A DNA stretch of 64,000 nucleotides from Emydura subglobosa (taxonomy: Eukaryota; Chordata; Testudines; Chelidae): positions 38,175,460 through 38,239,459 of the forward strand of contig ML679970.1 in assembly GCA_007922225.1 (NCBI GenBank), in the 5' to 3' direction. The notes beneath the pieces are model-generated. The model did no database searches and had not been told where the DNA came from. It was given only the letters and a program-made list of their open reading frames with translations. Shown piece after piece: positions 35,273 to 45,260 of the stretch (positions within the stretch are counted from its first letter, which is position 1; each line of letters begins with the position of its first letter). The position numbers and the translations under genes were made by a program.

Positions 35273-35640
35273 GGGAGGTTGACAGAATGCGGCTTCCGTT
35301 GACCACATAATGTATCTATTTTCACTGGCTGGTCAGTTCCGTCAACTTAAATCGCGGGCAAATTCGACGTAATAAAACCACCTCCGTAAGTGGCGTAGTG
35401 CTGAAGTCAAATTGATTGGGTTGAATGAGTGGCAGTGTAGGCAGAGTGCAGCGTAATTCGATGTAATTGGCCTCTGTGAGTTATCCCACAATGTTCTGCT
35501 GTGACCGCTTTGCACGTTCGCACTCAGCTGCACTGCAGCCATGTACACAGGAAACAGCCCCTCCCCTCAAGCCCCAGGAAATTTTGAATTCCCATTTCCT
35601 GTTTTGTCAGTGTGGAGAGAGCTTGCCAGCAGAACTGATC

Positions 35641-37454
35641 ATGGTAACTGCACACCTCAAATGCGCTCCTGCCTGGAGTCGACCTGTGGTCTTGGATCTC
35701 ATCAGTCTATGGGGCAAAGAGTCTGTTCTGGCTCAACTCCGAGCTAGCAAAAGGAATTTAGATATTTACAAAAAGATATCATGGCGCATATTGGTAAAGG
35801 GGCATAGGAGGGATGTGCAGCAATGCCGCGTTAAAATCAAAGAGCTGAGGCAGCTGTATCAGAAAACTCGGGAGATGAACAGTCGTTCTGACTCGTCACC
35901 AAAGACATGCCGCTTTTATGAGGAGTTGCATGTGATTCTCAGAGGTGACCCCACCACTGTAGTGCCACACAGCATAGATACCTCAGGGGAATCCATGATG
36001 AACGAGGAGGACTCTGTGGATGAGGAGGAAGAGGAGAACAGGGACCAGGCAACTGGGGAATCCATTCTCTGTGAAAGCCAGGAGCTGTTTGTTACACTGG
36101 AACAGCCCAGCTTGACACAGGAGAGCGTGAGCGACCGAGATGCCAGGGAAGACACATCTGGTAAATATGTACTGTAAATCTCATTTCTATGGTTATCTCC
36201 CCCAGTCCAGCTTTTTGTCATAGCAAAAAAAGAAAAAAGAAAAAAAGGTGTGGTGGGGGGATGGGGCTTCCTAGTAGTTAATCCACTTAAGCAAGGGGTT
36301 CCCCCCCCCCCGCAAATGAATGTTTATGTGCACAGGGATGCTCCAAGAATCCTCCATGGTACTCTGTGATCCTTTGCAAAAGATTTCTGGGGAGAGCAGC
36401 CATATTTCTTTCACCACGATAGGACACTTTCCCCTGACACTCTTATTAATTGTGCAGGCATCATCGCAGAACACAACATAGCAGCATAAGGGCCAGGCCT
36501 GTACCCAAATGCTTGCAGTAAATCCTCCCTTTCCACCTCTGTTACCCTCAGGAGACTGATATCACTCATGGTCACATAGGGAAGATGATGCAAATTTGCA
36601 GTACCCGCTGCATACAATCAGGGTTTTTTTTCTCTGCCATGGGAGGTGTTTTGAGGTATGTAAACTGCAAGTTACAAGACATCATGTGACTGCGATGAGT
36701 CTTAGGGGTTGCAAGATGAATGCCCACATATGGTTGAGCCCTGGGGAATTTCACCACACACTCCCACACACCCTCTGTACCACCTTTTCAAAAACAAAAT
36801 TTGTGGGAGGGTCAGGAGAGCGCAACAATCCTGCTGGTTGGGGAACTATGGACTTATGCAGCATGCACCGTGGGGATTTCCTTGAAATGGATGCACCAGC
36901 CCCTTACTTACAATGGCTGGAATGGCACTATGACCCCTGCCGTAGGTAGAGATTGGTATGCAGGTCTGCCGTTCTCTTGGGAATATAAAGAGGAGTTATT
37001 TTTACATTGTAACATTGCTTTTTATCCATGGGGCCAGCTAACAATGTGCTTTGCTTGCCTTTCAGGGGACAGCACGGCCTTCAGCTCAGCATCTACTACT
37101 CCCAATGACCACCTGTCGCAGATTAGAAGGAGGAAAAAACAAACAAAAAAAAAACCCCTCAAAAACAAAAACCACACTCAGGATGACATGTTCACCAAGA
37201 TAATGAACACCTCTGCGGCTGCTGACACAGAGCTAAGAGCCTGGAGGATTTCATTATTGGAGAAAATGAACATAGACATGGAGAACAGGAAGGCAGCCCA
37301 AGAACGTGAGCATGCAATGCAGGATGAGATGCTGCATATAATGAGGGATCAGTCGGACATGTTGAGGTGTTTGGTTGAGCTTCAAGAAAAGCACGGCAGG
37401 ATAAACTCCCCCTGCAGCCCCTGCAAAACTCTCAACTCATGCACTCTTTCCTAG
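35641..37454 (+). CDS. Harbinger-associated Myb/SANT-like DNA-binding protein, two exons
   Basis: Exon 1 covers 35641-36160 and exon 2 covers 37066-37454, joined by GT (36161) and a pyrimidine-rich TTTCAG acceptor ending at 37065. The joined frame is 302 residues. Residues 10-103 form a trihelix Myb/SANT-like domain: PAWSRPVVLDLISLWG with tryptophans 12 and 24, then QCRVKIKELRQLYQKTRE and TCRFYEELH. An acidic stretch (EEDSVDEEEEEN) follows, and exon 2 ends in a likely coiled coil (ENRKAAQEREHAMQDEMLHI). In Harbinger elements this protein binds the transposon ends and brings the transposase to the nucleus. The ATG at 35641 starts just before the domain; an in-frame ATG at 35467 exists, but its 58 extra residues look like 5' leader. 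A one-base slip near 37385-37400 replaces the native C-terminus; the displaced frame stays open to 37555 and holds basic clusters KRSRRR and RKRRR. Confidence 0.82.
36161..37065 (+). other. Intron of the Myb-like gene
   Basis: GTAAAT donor at 36161 and TTGCTTGCCTTTCAG acceptor ending at 37065, length 905 bp. The phase is 1: the glycine codon is split G|GG. It contains a C run near 36301 and A-rich tracts. The splice is inferred from domain continuity and consensus sites. Confidence 0.75.
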
Positions 37455-37679
37455 CCTCCACCCCCAAGCGATCTAGGAGGAGATTGAGCAGAGTGAAGTA
37501 CGTGCTCCACTCCACGCCAGGTGGGGGGTGCAGAAAAAGGCGCCGGCCTCTTTAAGAAATGGGACTGTGTTGTTTGCTGTTTGCACAGTGAAACTTTGCT
37601 CTGTGTCCCCTCACAGCCCCATTACAATGCATGCACAGTGTTGAAATAACTTCCTTTCCCTTCACTGTTAACCACCAAC

Positions 37680-37722
37680 AATAAAAATTTATTGCTTTAA
37701 AGATCATTACTCTTTCTTTATT
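37680..37722. terminator. Bidirectional polyadenylation signals
   Basis: AATAAA on the plus strand at 37680-37685 follows the Myb-like gene. On the minus strand AATAAA occurs at 37717-37722 and 37688-37693, downstream of the transposase. The two convergent genes thus share a compact 3' processing zone. Confidence 0.65.
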
Positions 37723-37851
37723 GAGACCTCGGGGATTAGCACGGGGGGAGAGGAGGGGTGTGGGCAAGCACAGTGCTGTAGTGCTGGGGAATGGGTGGGG
37801 GATGGGAAGGGAAGACAGAACAGATTTTTCAGAAAGCTTTTTCATTAGGTC

Positions 37852-39080
37852 TCACTGCAAAACCGATTTTTTCAAGGCTTCCCTGAGGCGCAGTGCTCCG
37901 CGGTTGGCTCTCAGCGTTGCACTGCTGTCTGGCTGCTCAAAATTGGCAGCCAGCCTATCTGCCTCCACGACCCACCCCAACGGGAACATCTCCCCCTTTG
38001 TTTCACAGACATGATGGAGCACACAGCAGACAGAGATAAGTGCTGGGATGTTTTTCCCACTGAGATCTAGCCTAGTGAGTAAACTGTGCCATCGCGCCTT
38101 CAAACATCCAAATGCACATTCCACCACCATTCTGCACTTGCTGAGCCTATTATTGAACCTCTCCTTCTTGCTGTCCAGGTGCACGGTGTACAGCTTCATC
38201 AGCCAGGGGACCAATGGACACTCAGGGTCCCCAAGGATCACTACTGGCATTTCAACATCGCCAATATTTATTTTTTGGTCAGGGAAGAAAATCCCTGCTT
38301 GCATCTTTTTTTAACAGAACTGAGTTCCTAAAGATGTGCATGCAATGCACCTTTCCAGACCACCCCATACTGATGTCAGTGAAGCATCCCCGCTGATCCA
38401 CAAGGGCCTGCAACACCACTGAGAAATATCCCTTTTGATTAATGTACTCTGTGGCTAAGTGGTCCAGAGCTAAGATAGGGATGTGTGTGCCACCTATTGC
38501 CCGCCCCTCCCCCCACAGTTTGGGAATCCCATTGCAAAAAACCCATTGACTATGTCCTGCATGTTTCCCAAAGTCACTACCCTTCTTAGCAGAAGTCTGT
38601 TAATGGCCCAGAACACTTGTATTACAGCAGCTCCCACGGTGGATTTACTGACTCCAAATGGATTCCCAACTGACCTGTATCAGTCTGGCATTGCTAGCTT
38701 CCACAGACCGATGGCTACCCGCTTCTCCACTGTCAGATCCGGTCTCAACTTTCATGCGTTTCAGGGCTGAGGACAACTCTGCGCAGAGTTCAAAGAAAGT
38801 GGCTTTTCACATCTGAAAGTTTTGCAGCCACAGCTCATCATCCCACACCACAGTCAGTGTGGGTTTTCCAGGACCAGAAGCGGCGTTCCACCGACTGCAG
38901 ATGGTGCGTGACAGCCAGCAGCAAACGGGAATTGTTTCATTCTATGGCTTGTAGCAAGGCATCTTGAGTAATATCACAATTTTCAGCGCTGCAACCCGTC
39001 GTGCCTTGAAAATACTGCAGGATAAGACATGACGTGTTTGTGATGCTCACAATGATAGTGCAGAGCTGAGCAGGCTCCAT
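37852..39080 (-). pseudogene. HARBI1-like DDE transposase, inactivated
   Basis: From an ATG at 39080 (MEPAQLCTIIVS) to a stop at 37852, about 410 codons of a Harbinger transposase/HARBI1-like nuclease are readable in pieces. These are VERRFW, VVWDDELWLQNFQM, VEKRVAIGLWKLA, FGVSKSTVGAAVIQVFWAIN, GGTHIPI, YINQKGYFSVVLQALVD, then an intact 150-codon C-terminal piece (37852-38304) with VVILGDPE and MVVECAFG. The family has four conserved acidic metal-binding positions. The first (DGTHIPI) reads GGTHIPI, the Asp codon at 38492-38494 being GGT. The second (HDARVF) reads HCMHIF (38342-38344). The last Asp and Glu, 36 residues apart, are kept. Other lesions: frameshifts near 38308 (A run), 38510 (G run), 38755 and 38845, and stops such as TGA at 38807-38809. 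It cannot make an active enzyme. Confidence 0.88.
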
Positions 39081-39398
39081 GCCTCTCTAGCAATAGCGTA
39101 TGCGTGGCAGAGACTGAAGGGTTTAGAAAAATGGCATGAAAAAGAGTTATTCTGTTTGTTTAGAACAAGAAGGGAGAAGGAGGGAGGACGTTGCATCATG
39201 GGAGGGTGACAACCTTCCTAAAAGCCTCTGCAGCTAGCTGCACCGTGGGATAGATACGCACAGTGCACTGCTTTGATTGTTGACCTAAGCGCGGATAGTG
39301 GGGACGCAATCCCCCGACTCAATGAGCGTGGTGTGATCACGTTCCTGCGACTTCTAAAATTTGGCAGGTGAAGGCTGATTTAAATAAATCTACTTCAT

Positions 39399-39418
39399 TC
39401 CGCAGTGTAGACATACCC
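39399..39418 (-). repeat. Harbinger right terminal inverted repeat
   Basis: Reversed it reads GGGTATGTCTACACTGCGG. It agrees with the left end over the core GTCTACAYTGC and is followed by TTA, the likely target duplication. Confidence 0.75.
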
Positions 39419-39421
39419 TTA

Positions 39422-40559
39422 GTTTGGTTGTTATCATCTGTGCAATCTTTATGATGTTTGTCTCGTAAGTCATACCTGGAAAAAAACTCTACTCATCAAC
39501 TTCCTGCAGATGACTAAAGTAGCATCTGTTCTCACAGTTTCAGCATTCTTTTGGTTAGGGTGGGCAAAGAGATTTTGGCTCTAGACGGGTAAATGTTTAT
39601 GACATTTTTGTAAGGCTGTCGTAATTTAGCCACCGCACATTTTTACCATGCCAAAGAAACAAACAAGATTCAGGATGTGGAAGAATTTCAACAGATTGCT
39701 CAGGTTTTGCTGCATGTTCTCACTTGAATTATAACTGATCTTGGCTCTGGGCCCAGAGTCGAGACCATCAACAATTTTAAAGCGATAAAGTTGATTTAGT
39801 TTTCATGCAAGGTGCTTGATATTCAGGAAGAGCAGTGACAAGCCTTTGATATGAGCATGGTAGGAGCATCCAAACTATTTAATTTTGCTTTCTGGGAACA
39901 GCCTGGGTATGATAATAAAGCCCAATAAGTATTCAGTAGTGGGCTTGCTAAATGGATTGAGTTTCAGTAGCTGGCTAAGCTGCCACAATAACTTTAATAA
40001 TAACTACAGGGGTCCAGTATAAATAAATACTAGTCTAAATAGGAAACAGTCCTGATATCAGGAAGACAATGCAAAAGCAAGCAAGCGATTAGAGAGCACC
40101 AACTACAATCAAATAACATTGTACTAACACTTGCTAAAATCAACATGGGAAACAACAGCAAATTCAACCCTTCAGGAAAAGAACAGCAAAAGTGACTTAG
40201 ACTTTGCCAGTTTATAGGCCACACAACAACCTATAGGCCCTCCTTCCAATTATTCTGGCTTATACCCAGGGGTCTTTTCAATGCCAAAAAATATTCTGCA
40301 GAAGCCTGCTTTGTTCACACCTGTTATCAGTTTACGAGCATGATCCAGATTCCCTCGTCAACCCAAGTCTCTCCACTCATGGGGTGCATTGTCAAAGCAC
40401 CGTGCATAATTTTAAACCACTGAGCTCCTGTTAGCTTTAATGGGATTTGCACTCATTGCTACGAAAATGCCCCCCTCTAGGTTATAAGACCCCTGATTCT
40501 TACCCTCCATTTTAGGGTTCCAGATGGGGAGTCATACAAGCCTATGGCTAGCAACCAAA
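39422..40559. other. No recognisable feature
   Basis: Unique-looking sequence, no gene. The minus frame at 40030-40224 is unsupported. Confidence 0.4.
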
Positions 40560-40640
40560 TATGAAATCCCAGTCCCACTGAAGTCAGTAGGAGTCCTTTC
40601 ATTGACTTCAATAGGACCAGGATTTCACTCATAGTATCTC
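40560..40640. repeat. Palindromic repeat, class 1, clear copy
   Basis: 'cccactgaagtcagtaggag' and 'ttcattgacttcaatagga' are inverted halves, flanked by 'tgaaatcccagt' and 'accaggatttcactc', which also pair. It is one of the two best-preserved hairpins of this class. Confidence 0.65.
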
Positions 40641-41424
40641 CTCCTATATGTCTTCTAGGGCAGTGGCCATAAGATGATTTTATCCTCTCAATATCTACAG
40701 GAAGGACTAATCCTATTGGATCTGAAAGCTCTTGCCTTGAATGATACCTTGCAGTGATGAGTTCCACAGGTTAATTATACATGGTTTTGATCTCACTGTT
40801 ATCTCCACTGCCTCCAAAACTAAATGTGCACCTGGCTCCTAATTATAATCTGGGCATTATAAAAGTACGCCAAGAGTCTGACCAAGGTTTATATTATGCA
40901 GGTGTCTAGAATAACAAGTTGGAACTAGTGTCATTAGGCAATTTGTTTCAAATACTTTTAATGAGATTGTATTTGTATAGGGTGCCAGCGTTTCAGGAAA
41001 TACATTTATCCTAGATAGCTGCACTGTTCAGGTGGTTGAAGATCCTTGGTTGGACAATATATCCAAAGCCTGGATGTACGCAGTATAACCAAATAATTGC
41101 TGTGCATGATTGCCCATGAGGCATGCAAGTGTTTGGTAAAGCCACACACTTTCTCATGTGGTATTGCTAAGGCATGAGAGTATCTGGTATGCACCCACAG
41201 GATCATATTGCCGCAAAGGCATAAATGCTTCTTGTCTAACCACATCTCCTGTCATGTTACTGCTGACAGAGAACATCTTGATTAGATAACTTAGATGTCC
41301 TGGCCTGTGAAGGAAAGGATAGAAGAATTCCCCTAATAAATATGCTTCCTGCTGCCTGATGGAAAATAGACAGCCCTTTTCTTTGAGGCTAAACATACAA
41401 ACTAAATATCACAATCTCTTCATC
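40641..41424. other. No recognisable feature
   Basis: Minus frames at 41006-41245 and 41154-41396 overlap in different phases and show no motif. Confidence 0.4.
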
Positions 41425-41600
41425 GGCAGATTTCAAAGCACTTTATAAAGGAAGCAAGCAACCGATGGAGAAAATGAGGAACAGCTGGATGAAAGGACTG
41501 CCCTAAATTCAGCCAGGTTGGCAACAGGGCTTGGACTAGAATCTCAGTCTCTCAATTTTCAGACCAGAGCCTTATCCACAGGGCTACGTCGCCTATCTAC
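41425..41600 (-). repeat. MIR-like SINE, core and head
   Basis: 'gcactttataaaggaagc', 'gagaaaatgaggaacagctg', 'ccctaaattcagccaggttg', 'caacagggcttggactag' and 'gagccttatccacagggct' reproduce the reverse core-to-head order. Confidence 0.6.
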
Positions 41601-42177
41601 CAGCGTGACCTGAATTTTACCACACTTCTTACTGACAGTCGTATCCAATAAGCCTGCAGCACATCATGAGGGACGATATTGCCTTTTAGTCCACTCAGTA
41701 ACTCTGCTGCAGATTACAGTTAGCCCTCTTGGAAGCTCACTTCCTCTAAGAGCAGCAACAACTTTTTTTTCTGGTGCTTTGTTTTATTACTTCCCGCCCG
41801 TCTCATTCACAGATGCTTTTCAAATGTACCCAATTCCCCACTGTCTTACTCTAGTTTTATGCCATTTCCATGGCACTGAAATCAGGGGAGTGACAGTAAG
41901 GGTTTCACAGGCTTCCCTACCAGACCCATAGTAACCTCTCTCCTTTGATCTTATGGTTAATCCACAACACACTGCAGACATTATTGAAATCAAGACTTCA
42001 TTTCCCAGAATGTAGCCCACTTAGAAGAATATGCCAATTCCTTCAGTGCTTCTAAAGACGACATTTTTGGGATGGAAAAACAGGAGCTGGACTGATGTGC
42101 AAACCTCCAATACCTCCTTGTTGGGCTACAGTTCAGATAAGTACCTAACAACATCCGGAAAAAACATTTGAGGCATC
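41601..42177. other. No gene; one ZNF143-like word
   Basis: 'acttcatttcccagaatgta' (41994-42013) resembles the ZNF143/THAP11 site but is an isolated match. Nothing else is seen. Confidence 0.35.
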
Positions 42178-42345
42178 TGAACAGGACCCCCACATGGGGG
42201 GTGGGGAAAAGGGTACACTTTACCAGCGCCCGGAGGCCTTGGGGGGCCTGGCATAGGCTGCAACCCCCATTGTGTGTGTGGGAGGGGGCCTGTGTTACAA
42301 GTTTGTACTGGGCCCGAAAAAATTATACTTGGGCCTTGCATCTGA
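42178..42345 (-). repeat. Unnamed GC-rich repeat R, copy 1
   Basis: Reversed, it reads 'tcgggcccagtacaaacttg', 'taacacaggccccctcccac', 'aatgggggttgcagcc', 'aaggcctccgggcgctggta' and 'aaagtgtaccctttt'. The same blocks in the same order are found forward at 54628-54900. I do not recognise the family. Confidence 0.65.
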
Positions 42346-42394
42346 ACTGGTTTTGAAGACAAGGAACCAAATTCCAATTTCATTTATACTTGAT

Positions 42395-42490
42395 CTCAGT
42401 GGCGTTTAGAGATTTAGCACCCAACTCCAATTGAAACTCAGGGGGATTTAGGTGCCTAATTAGATTAGGTCCTTTCGAAAATCCCAAATC
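42395..42490. repeat. Palindromic repeat, class 3 (GGTGCCTAA type)
   Basis: 'gggggatttaggtgcctaat' and 'tcctttcgaaaatcccaaat' are blocks that recur near 46075, 47860, 49510 and 57495, and in better form at 27961-28142. Confidence 0.4.
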
Positions 42491-43077
42491 TGGTTCTTTA
42501 CATTAGGATTCTCCAGATAAAAAACACCATTTCCAAATATATAAAATAATTGGCACCAGAGCCAATTTATACCAAGTCACCATCACTGTGCCATTCCCAA
42601 CACTGGAAAGAGAAAGAGAAAAATATCCTATATTTTCCACATCTTTGTGATACAAGCCATAAAGTGCCTTACGTATTGTGATGGAGTGACTCCTCTGCTT
42701 TAGTGGGTCCAGCGCTTTTCGCTAGCAGTGGGATGTGGTATACCTTTGTCCCTCAGAGTCTTCCCACCCTAGAAGTGGGTGAGGGTAATACTGTTCCTCC
42801 AAAATGGCCATTCCCCTCTGGATTCCAGTCCAGTCTCTGGGCCTGGTAGACCTTCGCCTCTTCATTGGGGTTTTGGCAGCTCCAGTGAACGGCCAGCGGG
42901 GGGGCTGGTCACACTCGCTACTCCAGACCCCAGCCCAGGAGCCCTACAACTAGCAGCCTGCTGGTGTCTAGAATGCGGCTAGCTCCCCTGGGTTCCTTCC
43001 CCAGAGCCCTTGGCTCAACTGTCCACACCATGTTTAAGCCAGGCCTCTCCTGGCCTCCATGCCTGGAGAGAGTCTCA

Positions 43078-44291
43078 GGCTATGGCTACACTGAATTAGC
43101 TTAATTCAAATGACAGAAAACGATTTAAAGAAAGCGCTGCAGACTGTCCACACTACAGTGTTTGTGCTGGTTTCTTGTGTCTACACTGGCCAGCCTCAAT
43201 TCGAATTAGAAAACACTGCAATGTGGGAAGCTATCCCACAGTGCAACTAACCATAGAGGCTGTTGTGACGAGTGTCATCATCCCAGGATGCAGCGCTGCT
43301 TCTCCCACCCTCAAATAAACAGGAAAAGGATTTTCATGCTGTTTTTTTAATCCCCCGATCACCATTGCTGCAGGCACACGGAGCCAGCTGAACTATGCTC
43401 TCATTTTGACCATGACAAATACATCGCCCCTTATCCTGGATTACTTTAGAACTGTATGCTGTTTGCCTTTTATGCTCCCCCTACCACCCGCTGTATATTG
43501 CTTGCCTTTGATTTTGATTCTACAGGTGTAGCTAGAATGTAAGATAAATAACAAGAGAGTCAGTTAGTATATTAATACAGTGATACAAATGTTTCCATTT
43601 CACTGATGGAAAGCATGATATAATGTATCCACATGTAGCACTGTGAATAAACTCTTAAGAAAGTATCAATTTCCATGATTTGCCACTGAAACAATATAGT
43701 AAAGAATTTCCTCTCACTGCTGGGATTTAAAACGCATTCACCACGCAGGGAGGGTGGGTGGGTGGTGAAATCTTTCAAAGGGACAAACTTTAAAGGGCTA
43801 AACTTTCAAACAGACAAATCTTAAAGGGACAAACTGCAAAGGGCTTGCTGGGCAGTTAAAACGCATTCACAGTGCGGGGATCGGGAGGGGGTGGGGGAAA
43901 TTTTCAAACCCTTAAAGGGACAAACTGCAAAGGGCTTGTTGTGTGTGGGGGGGGAGGGGTGATCGCAGCTTGGATTTTAAACCCATTCACCACAGGAAAT
44001 GAAGATTTAAATCTTCCTGGGGCTACTTTGGGGGAGGGTACTGAAATGGGGCATCATAGGATACAGTCTGGAGGCCAATTAATTCGAATTAAGTCCCATT
44101 GCATCCACACTCACACTAATGCAAATTAATTGATGCGCTTCAGGAGCTAATCCACTTGCAGAGGTGGTTTTATTAATTCGATTTTAAAGGCTCCTTAATT
44201 CAAATTAACAATACGCAAGTGTAGATGTGGGAGTAATTAATTCAAATTAAGGGACTTTAATTCGAATTAAGCCACCAGTGTGGACCAGGCC
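43078..44291. mobile_element. Harbinger-type non-autonomous element, 1.2 kb
   Basis: Left end GGCTATGGCTACACTGAATT and right end (reversed) GGCCTGGTCCACACTGG, both running into 'gcttaattcgaatta' blocks. TCA flanks both sides (43075-43077 and 44292-44294) as a 3-bp duplication. No transposase is present. Inside are three imperfect repeats around 'taaaacgcattcac' (43728, 43857, 43975) and several 'aaagggacaaac' words. A 'ctatcccacagtgca' motif at 43231-43245 matches the subterminal motif of the 35253 element. Confidence 0.85.
43728..43998. repeat. Internal tandem repeats of the Harbinger derivative
   Basis: Three units begin near 43728, 43857 and 43975 with 'ttaaaacgcattcac' or a variant, followed by a G-rich stretch and, in the first two, 'aaagggacaaactgcaaagg'. 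The spacing is about 120-130 bp. Confidence 0.65.
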
Positions 44292-44784
44292 TCAGTCTCT
44301 GGCAGCTCCTCTGGATGTGGCAGCACCAAGCAAATACTCAGTTCAGTTGCCCCTCTGGCAGGGCCTGTTCCTTCAGGCCTCTGCACTTGGAAAGGCCCTC
44401 AGCCTGCTTGGGCAGGACTCTCGTCCAGCCTCTACCTGTGGAGTTCTTCCCCCAGCGTTCCTCTCCTCCCTCTGCATGCTCCTGGTTCTTGTCCAGGTCT
44501 GCCCGTCTCAACTCACCTCACTCCTACGACTCACTCCTGTCTGGTTGAAGGAGAGGCTTTTAACAGGCCCCAGGCAGGCCCTTAATTGGCCGCAAGTGCC
44601 CTAATTAACCTGGAATAACCCCTGTTGAGCTACCAAGGGAAAAGGGACCTGCCTTCTGCAACTCTCCTGTAGCCGATTGGCCTGACCCCGGTCACAATAT
44701 ATATTTTATATGCATCCAAATTGGACAGTTCTAACATATAAGCCAAATGGACACAACATGATCTAGTCTGAACAGTATGGCAAG

Positions 44785-45260
44785 TATCAAGGGTCACAGT
44801 TTCACAGTTAACTGCACCTTTGAGCCTCCTCCTGGTCTTCCTTGAAGGCACCCACTTAAAATTTCAGGCACCAGCCATCACTTCTCTTGGGTGGAGACCA
44901 GTGTCCCTTTCCCTCCAGACTGGAGGTTTAGCCTTGCAGTCACTCTGCACGTGACTGATTTCCTCAGCAGGTCAGAGCCAGGCCCAGCACCTGGGGTTAA
45001 CCTTTCTCCATGGGCCACAAGGACGTATATCAGTTACCAACCAGCCTTCACCAAGCAACACGTTTATTCTTAGCATAAAAGCGTTACAGAGAGGACAAAA
45101 AACCCAAGTTAATATCTGCAGCTTATCACAGGCTGCCAGCCCATCAGTCTTATGGGGTCCTAATAGGCCAAAGTCCTTCCAACCGCTCTGCAATGGTTGG
45201 GGCCCCCCACCATTGTTCAGACTGTTCAGCAGTTCAGACTGCTCAGAGGTTCGGTGTAGC
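44785..45260. repeat. Possible LTR-retroelement remnant
   Basis: C/T-rich sequence with 'cctcctcctggtcttccttg', 'ggagaccagtgtccctttcc', 'acgtttattcttagcataaa' and 'gcgttacagagaggac'. It resembles sequences I associate with reversed turtle LTRs, but no ends or target duplication are visible. Low certainty. Confidence 0.3.

Larger units (their letters stand above)
35253..39418. mobile_element. PIF/Harbinger transposon, two-gene
   Basis: Left end GGCCTGGTCTACATTGC and right end (reversed) GGGTATGTCTACACTGC form the terminal inverted repeat. The flanking trinucleotides are TGA (35250-35252) and TTA (39419-39421), compatible with a mutated TTA duplication. The 4,166-bp unit holds a Myb/SANT-like gene on the plus strand and a HARBI1-like transposase on the minus strand, tail to tail. 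This matches two-gene Harbinger elements such as those in zebrafish. Polyadenylation signals for both strands lie between the genes. The element is non-functional because the transposase is destroyed. Confidence 0.9.
42677..44696. mobile_element. Solo LTR interrupted by a Harbinger derivative
   Basis: Begins TGTGATGGAGTGAC and ends CCCCGGTCACA, a TGTGA/TCACA terminal pair like that of the LTR at 18248. Without the 1.2-kb insertion (43078-44291 plus one TCA) it is about 800 bp. It is GC-rich and has no coding domains. The flanks GTAT and ATAT match at three of four bases, so a 4-bp duplication is possible but not certain. The 108- and 101-codon frames near 44280 lie inside the LTR and are not genes. 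Confidence 0.7.

Noticed and set aside
35467..35640. In-frame upstream ATG giving 58 extra residues to the Myb-like protein
   Set aside because: The extra segment shows no domain, and the later ATG sits directly before the conserved domain. It remains possible.
36801..37065. 5' part of the 217-codon frame that includes exon 2
   Set aside because: Only the part after the TTTCAG acceptor at 37065 continues the domain order. The upstream part is intron.
43728..43998. CRISPR-like array
   Set aside because: Three long, imperfect repeats within a transposon in a vertebrate genome; there are no spacers of uniform length.
44278..44604. 108-codon frame with overlapping frames in the other phases
   Set aside because: Inside the right part of the split LTR; several phases are open at once because of composition.
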